DNA of 64,000 nucleotides from DAIODI01 sp046349255 (GCA_046349255.1 JAXMCR010000002.1:310001-374000); one strand, 5' to 3'. Positions 36,136-45,568 are shown, numbered from the stretch's first letter. Program-made: numbers and translations. Notes: generated from the sequence alone by a model not told the origin.

Positions 36136-37656
36136 TCAATCGTAAAGCCCCTTGTACGTCTCTCGGAGCGCCGCCTTCTGGACCTTGCCCATGGTGTTGC
36201 GGGGGAGGTCGTCGACGAAGAACACCCGCTTCGGGAGCTTGAATTTCGCCAGCCGCTGTTCGAGGGCGGCGAGGATTTCGCTTTCGCCCAGCGGGGAATC
36301 CTTCTTCTTCACCACGACCGCCGTCACGCCTTCGCCGAAGTCGGGGTGCGGCACGCCGATGACGGCACTCTCGATCACGCCGGGGAGCGCGTCGATCTCG
36401 GTCTCGACCTCGATCGGGTAGACGTTGAGCCCGCCGGAAATCACGAGGTCCTTCCCGCGGCCGACGATGCGCACGTAGCCCTTGTCGTCGATCTGTCCGA
36501 GATCGCCGGTGACGAACCAGCCGTCGCGGAATTCCGCAGCGGTCTTCTCCGGCATGCGCCAGTAGCCCTTGAACACGTTCGGGCCCTTCACCTCGATCAT
36601 GCCGATCTCGCCCTGGCCGAGTTCCTTGCCGCTTTCCGGATCGGTGATCCGTACACGCACGTCCGGGAGCGGCAAGCCCACGGTGCCGGCGACGCGGGCG
36701 CCGTCGTAGGGGTTTGACGTGTTCATCCCCGTCTCGGTCATGCCGTAGCGCTCGAGGATCGCCTGCCCCGTCTTCTGCGCGAATTCCCGGTGCGTTTCGG
36801 CCAGCAGCGGCGCCGAGCCCGAGATGAACAGGCGCATGCCCGCGGTCGCTTCGCGAGTAAGCCCGGCATGGGTAAGGAGGCGCGTGTAGAAGGTCGGCAC
36901 GCCCATGAGCACGGTCGCGTCGCCGAACAGGCCCACCACCTCGTTCGCATCGAACTTCGGCAGGAAGATCATCGCGGCGTGCGCGGCGAGCACCACGTTC
37001 ACCGCCACGAACAGTCCGTGCACGTGATAGATCGGCAGCGCATGGATCAGTACGTCGCGCTCGGTGAACCGCCACAGCTTCGCGAGCGTCAGCGCGTTGG
37101 AGGCGAGGTTGTCGTGGGTGAGCATCGCCCCCTTCGACCGACCCGTGGTGCCGGACGTGTAGAGGATCGCGGCGAGGTCGTCGCTCTGGCGCGGCACGGT
37201 CGCGAAGGTCGCTCGCGCGTGGAGCCCCTTCTCGGCGAGTGTGCCGACGGCGGGCTGCTCCCGCGTGCCGACGCCCAGCGTTTCGAGCTTTGCGCCGACC
37301 TTCGCCGCCACGGGTGCGAGGCGCGGGGCCATCGCCGGATCGCACACGAACACGGCCGGTTCGGCATCGGAGAGGAAGTATTCGATCTCGGCTGCCGTGT
37401 AGGCGGTGTTGAGTGGCAGGAACACGGCGCCGGCCCTAACCGTGCCGAGGTAGAGCATCACCGCCTCGATCGACTTCTCGACCTGTGCCGCGACGCGGTC
37501 GCCCGGCTTCACGCCGAGGGCCGCGAGCACGTTGGCGAAGCGCGCGGAAACGGCATCGACGTCCGCATACGTATAGTGCCGCCCGTCCGGCAGCGCGGCG
37601 AAGCGGCGGTCATCGCCGGATGAGCCCCTGAGGAGCACGTCGTAGAGATTGGTCAT
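36136..37656 (-). CDS. matB: Malonyl-CoA synthetase (MatB)
   Basis: 506 residues of the adenylate-forming superfamily. MatB makes malonyl-CoA from malonate, CoA and ATP. The AMP-binding P-loop is YTSGTTGRSKGAMLTH (about 164-179), then the A5 motif YGMTETGMNTSNP, the hinge GRGKDLVISGGLNVYPIEVE, and the catalytic Lys in PRNTMGKVQK near the C-terminus. The MatB-type AERYGMTE context separates it from fatty acyl ligases. The gene follows the malonyl-CoA decarboxylase gene by 16 bp. MatC transporter and matR regulator genes are not nearby. Confidence 0.9.
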   Translation of the reverse strand: MTNLYDVLLRGSSGDDRRFAALPDGRHYTYADVDAVSARFANVLAALGVKPGDRVAAQVEKSIEAVMLYLGTVRAGAVFLPLNTAYTAAEIEYFLSDAEPAVFVCDPAMAPRLAPVAAKVGAKLETLGVGTREQPAVGTLAEKGLHARATFATVPRQSDDLAAILYTSGTTGRSKGAMLTHDNLASNALTLAKLWRFTERDVLIHALPIYHVHGLFVAVNVVLAAHAAMIFLPKFDANEVVGLFGDATVLMGVPTFYTRLLTHAGLTREATAGMRLFISGSAPLLAETHREFAQKTGQAILERYGMTETGMNTSNPYDGARVAGTVGLPLPDVRVRITDPESGKELGQGEIGMIEVKGPNVFKGYWRMPEKTAAEFRDGWFVTGDLGQIDDKGYVRIVGRGKDLVISGGLNVYPIEVETEIDALPGVIESAVIGVPHPDFGEGVTAVVVKKKDSPLGESEILAALEQRLAKFKLPKRVFFVDDLPRNTMGKVQKAALRETYKGLYD

Positions 37657-37672
37657 CGCGGCGATCCTGGAA

Positions 37673-39001
37673 TCAGGCCTCGGCGCCCGCCGGCAGCGGG
37701 GCGGCGGCGAGCTTCTTCAGCGGCGCGGCAGCGATCACTTCGCCGCGCTCGGCGAAGGCCTCGTGGTTCTTCTCGATCGCGTCGAGATCGTAGAGATAGT
37801 TGACCATGAACCCGGCTCCCTCCCGCAACGCCTTGTACGACCGGTCGGCCAGCCAGTCGAGCCGTTCGAGGCGCGCGCCGTTGCCGAGATGGAAGCGCGC
37901 CACCGGATCGAACGGTCGCCCGTTCGCGGCCTTGGCCGTCAGGAAGTAGCGCGCGGCCAGCGGCTCGAGCGACTTCTTCAGCCGCTCCGCCCGCTCGGGG
38001 TCGTCCACCCACGTCACGTCCTCGACCTCGGCGAGGAGTCCGTTCACGTCCTGCTCCTTCAGCCAGCGCACGAACGCCGGCACCGGCGAGAGCGTGACGA
38101 ACGTGTCGAGCCTCGGCAGGTCGCGGCGCAGTTCCTCTACCACCTGCTTGATCAGGAAGTTGCCGAACGAGATGCCGTTGAGCCCCGTCTGGCAGTTGGA
38201 GATCGAGTAGAACACGGCCGTCTTCGCCTCGCGCGCAGGCAGCGGCACGCGCGCCTCGTCGAGGAGCGGCGCGATCGCGGCGGGGATGTCGGCCGTGAGC
38301 GCCACCTCGACGAAGATCAACGGCTCGTCCGGCAGCGCCGGGTGGAAGAACGCGTAGCAGCGCCGGTCCGGCGGATCGATACGGTGGCGCAGGTCGCTCC
38401 AGTCGCGGATCTCGTGCACGGCCTCGTAGCGGATGATCTTTTCGAGGATGTTCGCCGGGCTCGACCAGTCGATGCGGCGCAGCACCAGGAAACCGCGGTT
38501 GAACCAAGAGGCGAGGAGGTGCGACAGGTCGCGGTCGACGGGTGCGAGCGACGGCTCCTCCTTGAGGTCGGCCTGGAGATGGGCGCGCAGTTCGACGAGG
38601 GCGGTGGTGCCGCCCGGCGCGCGGTTGAGCCGGCGGAACAGCTCCTGCCGGCGCGGTTCCGACGCGTAGTGCAGTTCCTGCGCCCGTTCGTCCGTCGGTT
38701 CCGCCTGCCAGGCTTCCACGGCCGCCCCGAGGCGCTGTTCGTCCGGCCCGAATTTCTGGGCGAGCTCCAGGAGGAACCGGCGGCGGTCTGCGCCCTGGAG
38801 ACCGTTGAGCCGCTGGATCGCCTCGCTCGCCATGGCGGTGCCGGAGGCCTCACCGCGACGGGACAGAAGCGCCTCCGTCAGGCTCACGAGCCCCGCCACC
38901 GGATCGCCGTTCTCGGTCGAGCGCCATTCCCGCCGCACCCAAAGCGCGCGGCCGCGCTCGGTGATCGTCGAAAGGAGATCGGAGAAGAAGGAGCTCGCCA
39001 T
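37673..39001 (-). CDS. matA: Malonyl-CoA decarboxylase
   Basis: 442 residues, usual for bacterial MCD. It converts malonyl-CoA to acetyl-CoA and CO2. The helical N-terminal domain (about 1-150) is followed by the GNAT-like catalytic domain with HPALPDEPLIFVEVALT (about 215-231), CQTGLNGISFGNFLIKQVV, LDTFVTLSPVPAFVRWL and FHLGNGARLERLDW, blocks conserved in the family. Together with MatB it forms a malonate-utilisation operon: malonate becomes acetyl-CoA. Divergent from the small secreted protein at 39121 with 119 bp between. Confidence 0.92.
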   Translation of the reverse strand: MASSFFSDLLSTITERGRALWVRREWRSTENGDPVAGLVSLTEALLSRRGEASGTAMASEAIQRLNGLQGADRRRFLLELAQKFGPDEQRLGAAVEAWQAEPTDERAQELHYASEPRRQELFRRLNRAPGGTTALVELRAHLQADLKEEPSLAPVDRDLSHLLASWFNRGFLVLRRIDWSSPANILEKIIRYEAVHEIRDWSDLRHRIDPPDRRCYAFFHPALPDEPLIFVEVALTADIPAAIAPLLDEARVPLPAREAKTAVFYSISNCQTGLNGISFGNFLIKQVVEELRRDLPRLDTFVTLSPVPAFVRWLKEQDVNGLLAEVEDVTWVDDPERAERLKKSLEPLAARYFLTAKAANGRPFDPVARFHLGNGARLERLDWLADRSYKALREGAGFMVNYLYDLDAIEKNHEAFAERGEVIAAAPLKKLAAAPLPAGAEA

Positions 39002-39120
39002 GGTTTACGTCATACGGTCCGGATGTGACGGAAGATACCACACGATTGCCAAATCAATTGCTACGCCGACGCGTTCCGGATGCTATTCTCCCTGCCGGTC
39101 CTTAGGCAGGAGTTGATCCC

Positions 39121-39465
39121 GTGCGCCGCCTGATCTTCGCGCTCTCCGTCGCATTGCTTGCCGTTTGCCCGCTCGCGGCGGCGGACGCCGGCGAACGCGT
39201 GCCGCCGAACGAGCTGCAGGGCCTGCTGCCCGCGACCTTCGAGGTCGAGGTGCCGTTCATCGGCACGGTGATGATCGCGGTCGATAAGGACGGCTCGGTG
39301 ACCGGAAAAGCGCTCGGCATGACCGATCACGGCCGCGTATACGCGCAGGAGGAACGCCTGTGCATCCGGTTCGAGAACTGGCTCAACGGCGAGCCGCGCT
39401 GCAAGAAGGTGAAGCGCGACGAAGGCTGGTACCGCGCCGGCAAGGTGCGCTTCCGGCCGGTGTGA
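39121..39465 (+). CDS. Small secreted protein of unknown function
   Basis: 114 residues, GTG start preceded by GGAG. A signal peptide (MRRLIFALSVALLAVCPLAA) exports it. The mature ~90 residues form a beta-rich domain with KDGSVTGKALGMTDHGRVY, reminiscent of small alphaproteobacterial proteins with strand-turn GxVTG patterns, and a conserved CIRFENWLNGEPRCKK with two cysteines. No named family recognised. It converges on the autotransporter gene with 13 bp between stops. Confidence 0.75.
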   Translation: MRRLIFALSVALLAVCPLAAADAGERVPPNELQGLLPATFEVEVPFIGTVMIAVDKDGSVTGKALGMTDHGRVYAQEERLCIRFENWLNGEPRCKKVKRDEGWYRAGKVRFRPV

Positions 39466-39478
39466 AGAGCCTCCGCCG

Positions 39479-42175
39479 TCACCAGTTCACGACGAAGCCG
39501 ATCTTCCCGTCGTAGGCGGTCGAGGAACCATCTGCTGCGACCTCGAACCCGACGCTTGCCTGGAGCTGCAGGCGTTCCGTCGCCAACCCGCTCAGGCCGA
39601 CGCGTCCGGCGAACCATGTTGTGTCGGCGCCGGCGACGAACGTCGAATCTCCGACGTTGGATGCAAACGTCACCTCGGGCGAATCGAGAAATTCGTGCCA
39701 CATGTCCACTCGACCCCATGCGGTGAGCGGAAGAGAGGGCGTCGCCGGGTTCGCCCATGTCTTGGCGAGACGCAGGCCCGCACGGCCGGCGAGTGAGGCG
39801 GTGTTGTCGAAACTCACGTCGGCGAAGCCGTCGCTCGCATCATCGAGTGACAGCGACTGCCCCACGAGCTGTGCCTGCGGTTCGAGAATGAGGCCTTGAC
39901 CGAGTTCGACGGGATAGCCGGCCTCGATCGAACCGGCGAAGGCGAACCCGTTGTCGTTGAGTGTGAGATCGTTCACCGAGTCGCTCGTCGTGTCGTACCA
40001 GGTGAGCTGGCTGATGACATCCACGTACCAGCCGGGTGCGCCGAGCGTCGTCCAGTAGCCGCCGACGGTATAGGCCTCGAACGTGTTGTCGCCAGCCTTG
40101 CCGCCCTTGACCGAGACGGGGCTCGACGACCCGCCAATCGCGCCATAGACGCCGGCGTTGCTCCGGATGGCGCCCGCGTCGGATCGATAGAGGTCGATGC
40201 CGCCCTGGAAGCCGGCGAAAGTATAGGTGTAGGCCGGGTCGTTGCCAGTGCCGTCAGGGTGGCCGTCTTGATCGCCGCGTTCGCCAAACGTGCGTGCCCA
40301 CCCGCGCGCGGTTGCTCCGGCGGGCGCCGGGCCAGCCGCCCACGTGTCGCCCATGCGCTCGTGCAGCGTGCCGATCACTTCGCGACCGTAGGCGAGGGCC
40401 GGCGCAGCGAGCGCGGCGTAGAGCGATGTTTCCTCGCGATAGACCGGGCTGCTCGCGCCGGAGCGCAAAAACCAGTCGTCCGTGGCGGACCCATCCCGCG
40501 CGCCCCGATACAGATCATACTCGTACGCGCCGGCGAACACGGGTGCATCGAGCTTAAAGGCGCTCGAAGCGGTCGTCGCGCCGTTGATCGCATCGACGAC
40601 GAGTATGCCATTGCCCGGCGTATCCGCCCCCACGCCGCCAACATTGTTGATCACGATCCGGGTCGTTCCGATGGCGAAGCCGCCATCGATCACAAGCCTG
40701 TCGGACGGTGACCCGTCTGCGCCAAGCACGGTGTTGAGGATGAGAACGCCGTTCTGCCCCGTGTAGCCGCCGGCGACGGTGAGGGTGTTGCCGACGCCCT
40801 CGCCTGCGATCTGAAGCGTGCCGCTGTTCGTCAGGCCGCCCGAGAGCCGGAAGTTGCCGCTGCCGCCGGCCGCGAACGCCGGCACGGCGTCGGCGACGGC
40901 GATCGTACCCTGGTTCGTGACGGGACCTGCCACAGTGCCATAGCCGCCGAGCGTGCCGCCGTTTTCAACCGTCACCGCCCCACCGCCCGAAAGGGTGGCG
41001 CCGCTCGAACCCGGACTGCCGACCGCGAGCACGCCGTCCTTCACCCGCGTTGTGCCCGTGTAGGGCTGGTCGTTGTCGATGATCAGCGTGCCGGCGCCGG
41101 TCTTTTCCAGGCCGCCCGCGCCGGTGAGCTTGCCCGTGTATGTCGCATCGGTCCCCTGTGCGAATCGCACGAGGCCGTTGTCGCTAACGATCTGCGGAAT
41201 GCTCGACGCCGTGCCTTCCAGCGTGCCGCCAGCGTCGACGGTCGTCGCCCCGCCGAAGGCGGAGTTGTCGCCCTCGAGCACGAGCGTTCCGTCTTGGACC
41301 GACATGGACCCGACGCCGGTGACGGCGCTCGTCAAGGTCCAGATCCCGGCGTCGTTCTTGATCAGGCTCTCGAAGCCCGTGAAGCTTCCGGGCATTGAAT
41401 CGGTACCTGCGCCGGAAAGGTAGATCGTGTCGGTACCGGCGCCGCCGCTCACTGTTCCCGTGATCGTCGATCCGGTGAAGAGCCGCAGCGTGTCGTTACC
41501 GCCGGCGAACACCAGGTTGCCGATGACCTGGCCCTTGTTGGTGAAGTCGACGGCCCCGTTGCCGCTGCCCCCGATGACGTTGCCGCCGGTGCGCTGGATC
41601 ACGCCCGAGGCTTCGTTCACGACGGTGTTGAGTCCGGACGTGTTCTGAAACCAGATCGCCGCCGCATTTGTCGCAGAGATCTTGCCGCGGTTCGTGATGA
41701 GGTTGCCGGTGCCTTGCAGGTTCACGGCTTCGGCGTTGCCGGCAGTGCCGGTGGCGCTCACGATACCGGTCGCTTCAATCGTCAGAAATCCGTCGTTGCG
41801 AAACTCGATGGTATTGAAGCCGGTGTTGTAACCGCCGCCGTTCGATGATGTCGCGTTGCTGGTAACTGTCGCGCCGCCGTTGACGGTGATGTTGGCGCGG
41901 TCACGCAGACTAATGGCGTTGTCATTCCCGGTGTTGTTGGCATTGATATTGATCGACGAACCGGCGTTCATGATCACCGTAACGTCGTCACTCGCGGCCG
42001 TGCCGACCCGCGTCGTCCAGGGGTTCGGCGCATTCGTGTCGCAGGTCACGGTCGTGGTCCCGCTGCAGGCCGCGATCGCCGTCATGGTGCTTGCTGGCAA
42101 AACCACGGAGGCAAGCAGGATCGTCTTCAGGGCGTGTCTCGTCGACCGCCCAAAGGCAGTGGTTCGGATGCTCAT
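39479..42175 (-). CDS. Autotransporter with PATR-repeat passenger and outer-membrane barrel
   Basis: 898 residues. An extended signal peptide (about 1-36, containing HALKTILLASVVLPASTM) leads to a passenger of beta-helix type (about 37-620), with runs of Asn/Gly/Thr and an autotransporter-associated repeat GGLEKTGAGTLIIDNDQPYTG near residue 360. The C-terminal barrel (about 630-898) starts GRGWARTFGERG-like and ends in the strand KIGFVVNW. It would be displayed on the cell surface. Passenger function (adhesin or other) cannot be deduced. The ATG at 42175 is chosen because it directly precedes the signal peptide; a start at 42226 is possible. Two palindromes lie upstream. Confidence 0.88.
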   Translation of the reverse strand: MSIRTTAFGRSTRHALKTILLASVVLPASTMTAIAACSGTTTVTCDTNAPNPWTTRVGTAASDDVTVIMNAGSSININANNTGNDNAISLRDRANITVNGGATVTSNATSSNGGGYNTGFNTIEFRNDGFLTIEATGIVSATGTAGNAEAVNLQGTGNLITNRGKISATNAAAIWFQNTSGLNTVVNEASGVIQRTGGNVIGGSGNGAVDFTNKGQVIGNLVFAGGNDTLRLFTGSTITGTVSGGAGTDTIYLSGAGTDSMPGSFTGFESLIKNDAGIWTLTSAVTGVGSMSVQDGTLVLEGDNSAFGGATTVDAGGTLEGTASSIPQIVSDNGLVRFAQGTDATYTGKLTGAGGLEKTGAGTLIIDNDQPYTGTTRVKDGVLAVGSPGSSGATLSGGGAVTVENGGTLGGYGTVAGPVTNQGTIAVADAVPAFAAGGSGNFRLSGGLTNSGTLQIAGEGVGNTLTVAGGYTGQNGVLILNTVLGADGSPSDRLVIDGGFAIGTTRIVINNVGGVGADTPGNGILVVDAINGATTASSAFKLDAPVFAGAYEYDLYRGARDGSATDDWFLRSGASSPVYREETSLYAALAAPALAYGREVIGTLHERMGDTWAAGPAPAGATARGWARTFGERGDQDGHPDGTGNDPAYTYTFAGFQGGIDLYRSDAGAIRSNAGVYGAIGGSSSPVSVKGGKAGDNTFEAYTVGGYWTTLGAPGWYVDVISQLTWYDTTSDSVNDLTLNDNGFAFAGSIEAGYPVELGQGLILEPQAQLVGQSLSLDDASDGFADVSFDNTASLAGRAGLRLAKTWANPATPSLPLTAWGRVDMWHEFLDSPEVTFASNVGDSTFVAGADTTWFAGRVGLSGLATERLQLQASVGFEVAADGSSTAYDGKIGFVVNW

Positions 42176-42248
42176 TGTCTTCGCGGTTGCCGTTGCGAGG
42201 ACCGGCACCCTGCCGCGGCGAGGCAATCCTCGTCGACCGGATTAATGG

Positions 42249-42263
42249 TTTACACAAAGTAAA
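42249..42263. promoter_or_regulatory. Inverted repeat TTTAC-N5-GTAAA upstream of the autotransporter
   Basis: A perfect 5+5+5 inverted repeat lies about 75 bp before the autotransporter start codon at 42175. It is close enough to overlap a promoter. AT-rich composition differs from the surrounding genes. Binding partner unknown. Confidence 0.4.
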
Positions 42264-42283
42264 TGCCGCGCACTGTGGCGCAT

Positions 42284-42300
42284 CCGCAATAGTATTGCGG
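42284..42300. promoter_or_regulatory. Perfect 17-bp palindrome CCGCAATA-G-TATTGCGG
   Basis: Eight base pairs on each side of a single central base, about 110 bp upstream of the autotransporter start and 75 bp after the end of the BKACE gene. A perfect dyad of this length is rare by chance and typical of operators for dimeric helix-turn-helix regulators. It could also act as an RNA hairpin but lacks a T-tract. Confidence 0.5.
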
Positions 42301-42374
42301 CTCTTGGTTGTGCGGCTGAAACGACTTTTCTAATGCTCAGCAAGCTGGATGAAACGAAGCGGTCTTGGCAGCCG

Positions 42375-43202
42375 TCAAGCCGGAAGCCGCAGCAGGCGGC
42401 GCGCTTCGGCGGGGGTGGCAGCCCGACGGCCGTACTCCTCGGCAAGCGCAGCGACACGAGCGACAAGTTCGGCATTGGAGGCGGCAAGCCGCGTCTTGTC
42501 CCAGCGCACGTTGTCCTCGAGCCCGGTGCGGCAGTGGCCGCCGAGTTCGAGCGCCCAGCGGTTCACCTCGAGCTGGTGCACGCCGATGCCCGCGGCCGTC
42601 CATGTCGCGGCGGGCATCAGGCGCTTCAGCTCCGCCACCTGGAAATCGAGCGCCTGGCGGATCGCCGGCATCGCGTTCTTCACGCCGAGAACGAACTGCA
42701 CGTGCAGCGGCGCGACGAGCGTGCCTTCCTCCGCCATGCGGATCGCCTGGTACATCATCGAGACGTCGAACACCTCGATCTCCGGCTTGATGCCGTACTC
42801 CTTCATCTTCGTCGCAAGCTCGAGGATCAAGTCGGGGTGGTTCTCGTAGATGATCTTCGGAAAATTGCACGAGCCCGTCGAGAGCGAGGCCATGTCGGGC
42901 TTGTGGAACAGCATTCCGCCGCGCTCCGACCCCTTGCCGGACCGCCCGCCCGTGGAAAACTGCACGATCATCCCCGGGCAGTGCTTGCGCAGACCCTCCA
43001 GCAGCCGCCCGAACTTTTCGGGATCCGACGTCGGCGTCTGGTCGTCGTTGCGCAGGTGCACGTGGGCGATGGTGGCGCCCGCCTCGAATGCCGCATGCGT
43101 CGACTCGACCTGCTCCGGCACAGTGATCGGCACTGCCGGGTTGTTCTCCTTGCGCGGCAGCGAGCCGGTGATCGCCACCGTGATGATGCAGGGGTCGGCC
43201 AC
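42375..43202 (-). CDS. Beta-keto acid cleavage enzyme (BKACE, DUF849)
   Basis: 275 residues. BKACE proteins condense a beta-keto acid with acetyl-CoA to give acetoacetate and a new CoA ester, using Zn. The start MADPCIITVAITGSLPRKEN is the standard family N-terminus, so the GTG at 43202 is chosen. The Zn ligands lie in AHVHLRNDDQTPTSD, and PEIEVFDVSMMYQA and TGLEDNVRWDKTRLAASNAE are conserved blocks. Known substrates include 3-keto-5-aminohexanoate and dehydrocarnitine; this one is unknown. It follows the sterol-desaturase-type hydroxylase gene by 14 bp. Confidence 0.9.
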   Translation of the reverse strand: MADPCIITVAITGSLPRKENNPAVPITVPEQVESTHAAFEAGATIAHVHLRNDDQTPTSDPEKFGRLLEGLRKHCPGMIVQFSTGGRSGKGSERGGMLFHKPDMASLSTGSCNFPKIIYENHPDLILELATKMKEYGIKPEIEVFDVSMMYQAIRMAEEGTLVAPLHVQFVLGVKNAMPAIRQALDFQVAELKRLMPAATWTAAGIGVHQLEVNRWALELGGHCRTGLEDNVRWDKTRLAASNAELVARVAALAEEYGRRAATPAEARRLLRLPA

Positions 43203-43216
43203 GGTCAGGCTTCGGG

Positions 43217-43951
43217 TCAGGAGGGCTGGCGGTCGAGTTCGGCGACCCACGGATAGCGGCGCGCCTCTTCCTCCGTGTACCCCAGATTGTTCACGGTCGG
43301 GCTCTTCGGCATCTCGCCCGCGCCGTCGTAGCCCGTGTGAAGGAGCTTGTCGGCGATGTCGGTCGCGATCCCGTAGTTGCCGCTCTCGGCATGGAAGTGG
43401 TGCAGCGCGTGATGCCGGCGCAGGCGCTGCATCATCGGCGATTCGAACCGCACCGGCAGGTGGGCGGCGCAATGGAAGAACTCATAGCCCATGAAGGCGA
43501 CGAGCCCTGCCGAAGCGGCGACGAACGCCCCGCCCACGCCGAGCGTCAGGTAGCCGATCGGCAGCGCGAGGCCGAGCACCAGCGGCAGCGTCGTCCACAG
43601 CGCGCCGAACAGGACCTTCAGGTTGTTCGGGTTCATGTGGTGGTCGTAGTGCACACGCCGCCAGAACGCCGCCGTTTCGCGATGCTTGTAGAAGGTGCGG
43701 TTGTGCAGGATGTACTTGTGGACCGTGAACTCGATCAGCGGATAGGCGATGAGCACCAGCACGGGCGGCAGGACGACCTGCATCCAGTTCGTCGCCGTGA
43801 ACGCCCCCAGCACGGCGAACAGTACCGCCAGCGACGCATAGATCGCCACGCCGTGGTGGCTGAAGTAGGCGGCGAAGAACTCCGCCGTCGTCATGGTGCG
43901 GACCTTGCCGTAGGTCTCGCCCCACTGCTCGTCCGAAAGAAACAACCGCAT
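43217..43951 (-). CDS. Fatty acid hydroxylase / sterol desaturase family membrane enzyme
   Basis: 244 residues with about four membrane helices. Di-iron His clusters of the family are all present: HKYILH (about 78-83), HYDHH (about 101-105), HCAAH (about 165-169) and HHALHH (about 184-189). Such enzymes hydroxylate lipid acyl chains or carotenoids. The ATG at 43951 has GAGG about 8 bases upstream. It precedes the BKACE gene in the same operon and is divergent from alc (131 bp), with no obvious functional link to purine degradation. Confidence 0.88.
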   Translation of the reverse strand: MRLFLSDEQWGETYGKVRTMTTAEFFAAYFSHHGVAIYASLAVLFAVLGAFTATNWMQVVLPPVLVLIAYPLIEFTVHKYILHNRTFYKHRETAAFWRRVHYDHHMNPNNLKVLFGALWTTLPLVLGLALPIGYLTLGVGGAFVAASAGLVAFMGYEFFHCAAHLPVRFESPMMQRLRRHHALHHFHAESGNYGIATDIADKLLHTGYDGAGEMPKSPTVNNLGYTEEEARRYPWVAELDRQPS

Positions 43952-44081
43952 CGGCACATCCTCTTTGTTGGGCCGGAAGCTACCAGCCGGCATGCTGCTT
44001 CGCAACATTGGCAGGCCCGCCGCCACGCCGTTGAACGCTGCGACAAGCGGGCGCATAAAGCGTCAAAATGGAGGAGTTTCC

Positions 44082-45074
44082 TTGGCCGACGCCGCAAGCC
44101 CCGCCCCGCCCTTCGCCCGCCTCGTCAACCTCGCCTCGCCGCGTCTCGGTACGCAGCTGGTGGCCGTCTCGGATGAGTTTTTCGGCCCCGGCCCGCGCAT
44201 GCTTGAGGATGCGCCGGCCGTGTTCTATCCGGATAGATACGACGACCACGGCAAGTGGATGGACGGGTGGGAAACCCGGCGACGGCGCAACGGTGGCTTC
44301 GACCACGCGGTGATCCGGCTGGGCGTTGCGGGCATCATCCGCGGGGTCGACATCGACACCAGCCACTTCACCGGCAATTTTCCGCCTGCCGCGTCGATCG
44401 AGGCGGCGACCGGCGACAGCGACCCGGGCGCCTGGGAGGAGATCGTGCCGGGAACGCCGCTCGGACCTTCCGCCCACCACTTCATCGCGGTGAACAATGC
44501 GCGCCCGTGGCGGTGGCTGAGGCTCAACATCTTCCCCGACGGCGGCGTGGCGCGGCTTCGCGTCTACGGCGATCCCGTGCCCTCGTGGGAGGGCGGCGCG
44601 GAAATAGGCGTGCACGAACTGTCGGCGCTGAAGAACGGCGGGCGCATCGTCGCCTACAACAACGCGCACTACGGCACGACGTGGACGCTGCTCACCGAAG
44701 GGCGCGGCCTCAACATGGGCGACGGCTGGGAAACGCGGCGGCGGCGCGAGCCCGGCAACGACTGGATCATCGTGGCGCTCGGCGGGCGCGGCATCGTGGA
44801 GGCGGTCGAGATCGACACCTGCCACTTCAAGGGCAACTTCCCCGACCGCTGTTCGCTGCAGGCGGCCGACGCGAGCCTGACGGCGGATGCCGGCCTCGTG
44901 ACGCAGGCGATGTTCTGGCCCACGCTGATGGGCGAGAAGAAGCTCGCTGCCGACACCATCCACGACTTCGACAAGGCCGACCTCGAAGACCTCGGTCCGG
45001 TCACGCACGTGAAGCTCAACATCTTCCCCGACGGCGGCGTATCGCGCCTGCGCATCTTCGGCCGGCTCGCGTGA
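44082..45074 (+). CDS. alc: Allantoicase
   Basis: 330 residues. Allantoicase hydrolyses allantoate to ureidoglycolate and urea. It is made of two repeats of a jelly-roll domain: GWETRRRRNGGFDHAVIRLG (about 63-82) and GWETRRRREPGNDWIIVALG (about 220-240), each followed by DIDTSHFTGNFP or EIDTCHFKGNFP and ending LNIFPDGGVxRLR. The start is a TTG at 44082, set by GAGGAG 5 bases upstream and by the absence of another start before the conserved region. Its stop overlaps the GTG of allA. Confidence 0.94.
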   Translation: MADAASPAPPFARLVNLASPRLGTQLVAVSDEFFGPGPRMLEDAPAVFYPDRYDDHGKWMDGWETRRRRNGGFDHAVIRLGVAGIIRGVDIDTSHFTGNFPPAASIEAATGDSDPGAWEEIVPGTPLGPSAHHFIAVNNARPWRWLRLNIFPDGGVARLRVYGDPVPSWEGGAEIGVHELSALKNGGRIVAYNNAHYGTTWTLLTEGRGLNMGDGWETRRRREPGNDWIIVALGGRGIVEAVEIDTCHFKGNFPDRCSLQAADASLTADAGLVTQAMFWPTLMGEKKLAADTIHDFDKADLEDLGPVTHVKLNIFPDGGVSRLRIFGRLA

Positions 45075-45556
45075 AGCTGAAGGTCGAGCCGCTGACGCGT
45101 GAGGCTTTCGCCCGCTACGGCGAGGTGATCGAGGCGGGCGCAGGCGAACGGCGCATCATCAACGCGGGGTACGCCGTGCGCCATCACGATCTCGCGCGCG
45201 TCGAGGTGACGGCGGAGAACGGGTATCCGCTGATCAACATCTTCGAGGCGACGCCGCGCCCGCTCCCAATCGTGATCGCGATGATGGAGCGACACCCGCT
45301 CGCCACGCAGGCGTTCTATCCGCTGGACGATCGCGACTGGCTGCTCGTCGTGGCAGCGGCCGATGAACCACTTACGCCCTCGACGCTGCGCGCATTCCGC
45401 GCCGGCGGACGGCAAGGCGCGAACTACGGCCGCAACGTGTGGCACCACCCGCTGCTCGTCACCGCACCGCAGCGGTTCCTGGTGGTGGACCGTGGCGGGC
45501 CGGGCGAGAACCTCGTCGAGGAAGCCCTTCCGCCCGGCATCGTGCTGGACGCGTGA
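45071..45556 (+). CDS. allA: Ureidoglycolate lyase
   Basis: 161 residues. It splits ureidoglycolate to glyoxylate and urea, the last step encoded in the window. The cupin-like fold contains the family blocks YGEVIEAG, FEATPRPLPIVIAMMERHPL, TQAFYPLDDRDWLLVVA and GTNYGRNVWHHPLL-like residues NYGRNVWHHPLLV. GTG start at 45071 overlaps the alc stop (GTGA), so translation is probably coupled. It converges on puuE; two palindromic repeats lie in the 103 bp between. Confidence 0.93.
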   Translation: MKLKVEPLTREAFARYGEVIEAGAGERRIINAGYAVRHHDLARVEVTAENGYPLINIFEATPRPLPIVIAMMERHPLATQAFYPLDDRDWLLVVAAADEPLTPSTLRAFRAGGRQGANYGRNVWHHPLLVTAPQRFLVVDRGGPGENLVEEALPPGIVLDA

Positions 45557-45568
45557 GCGGGGAAAAGG

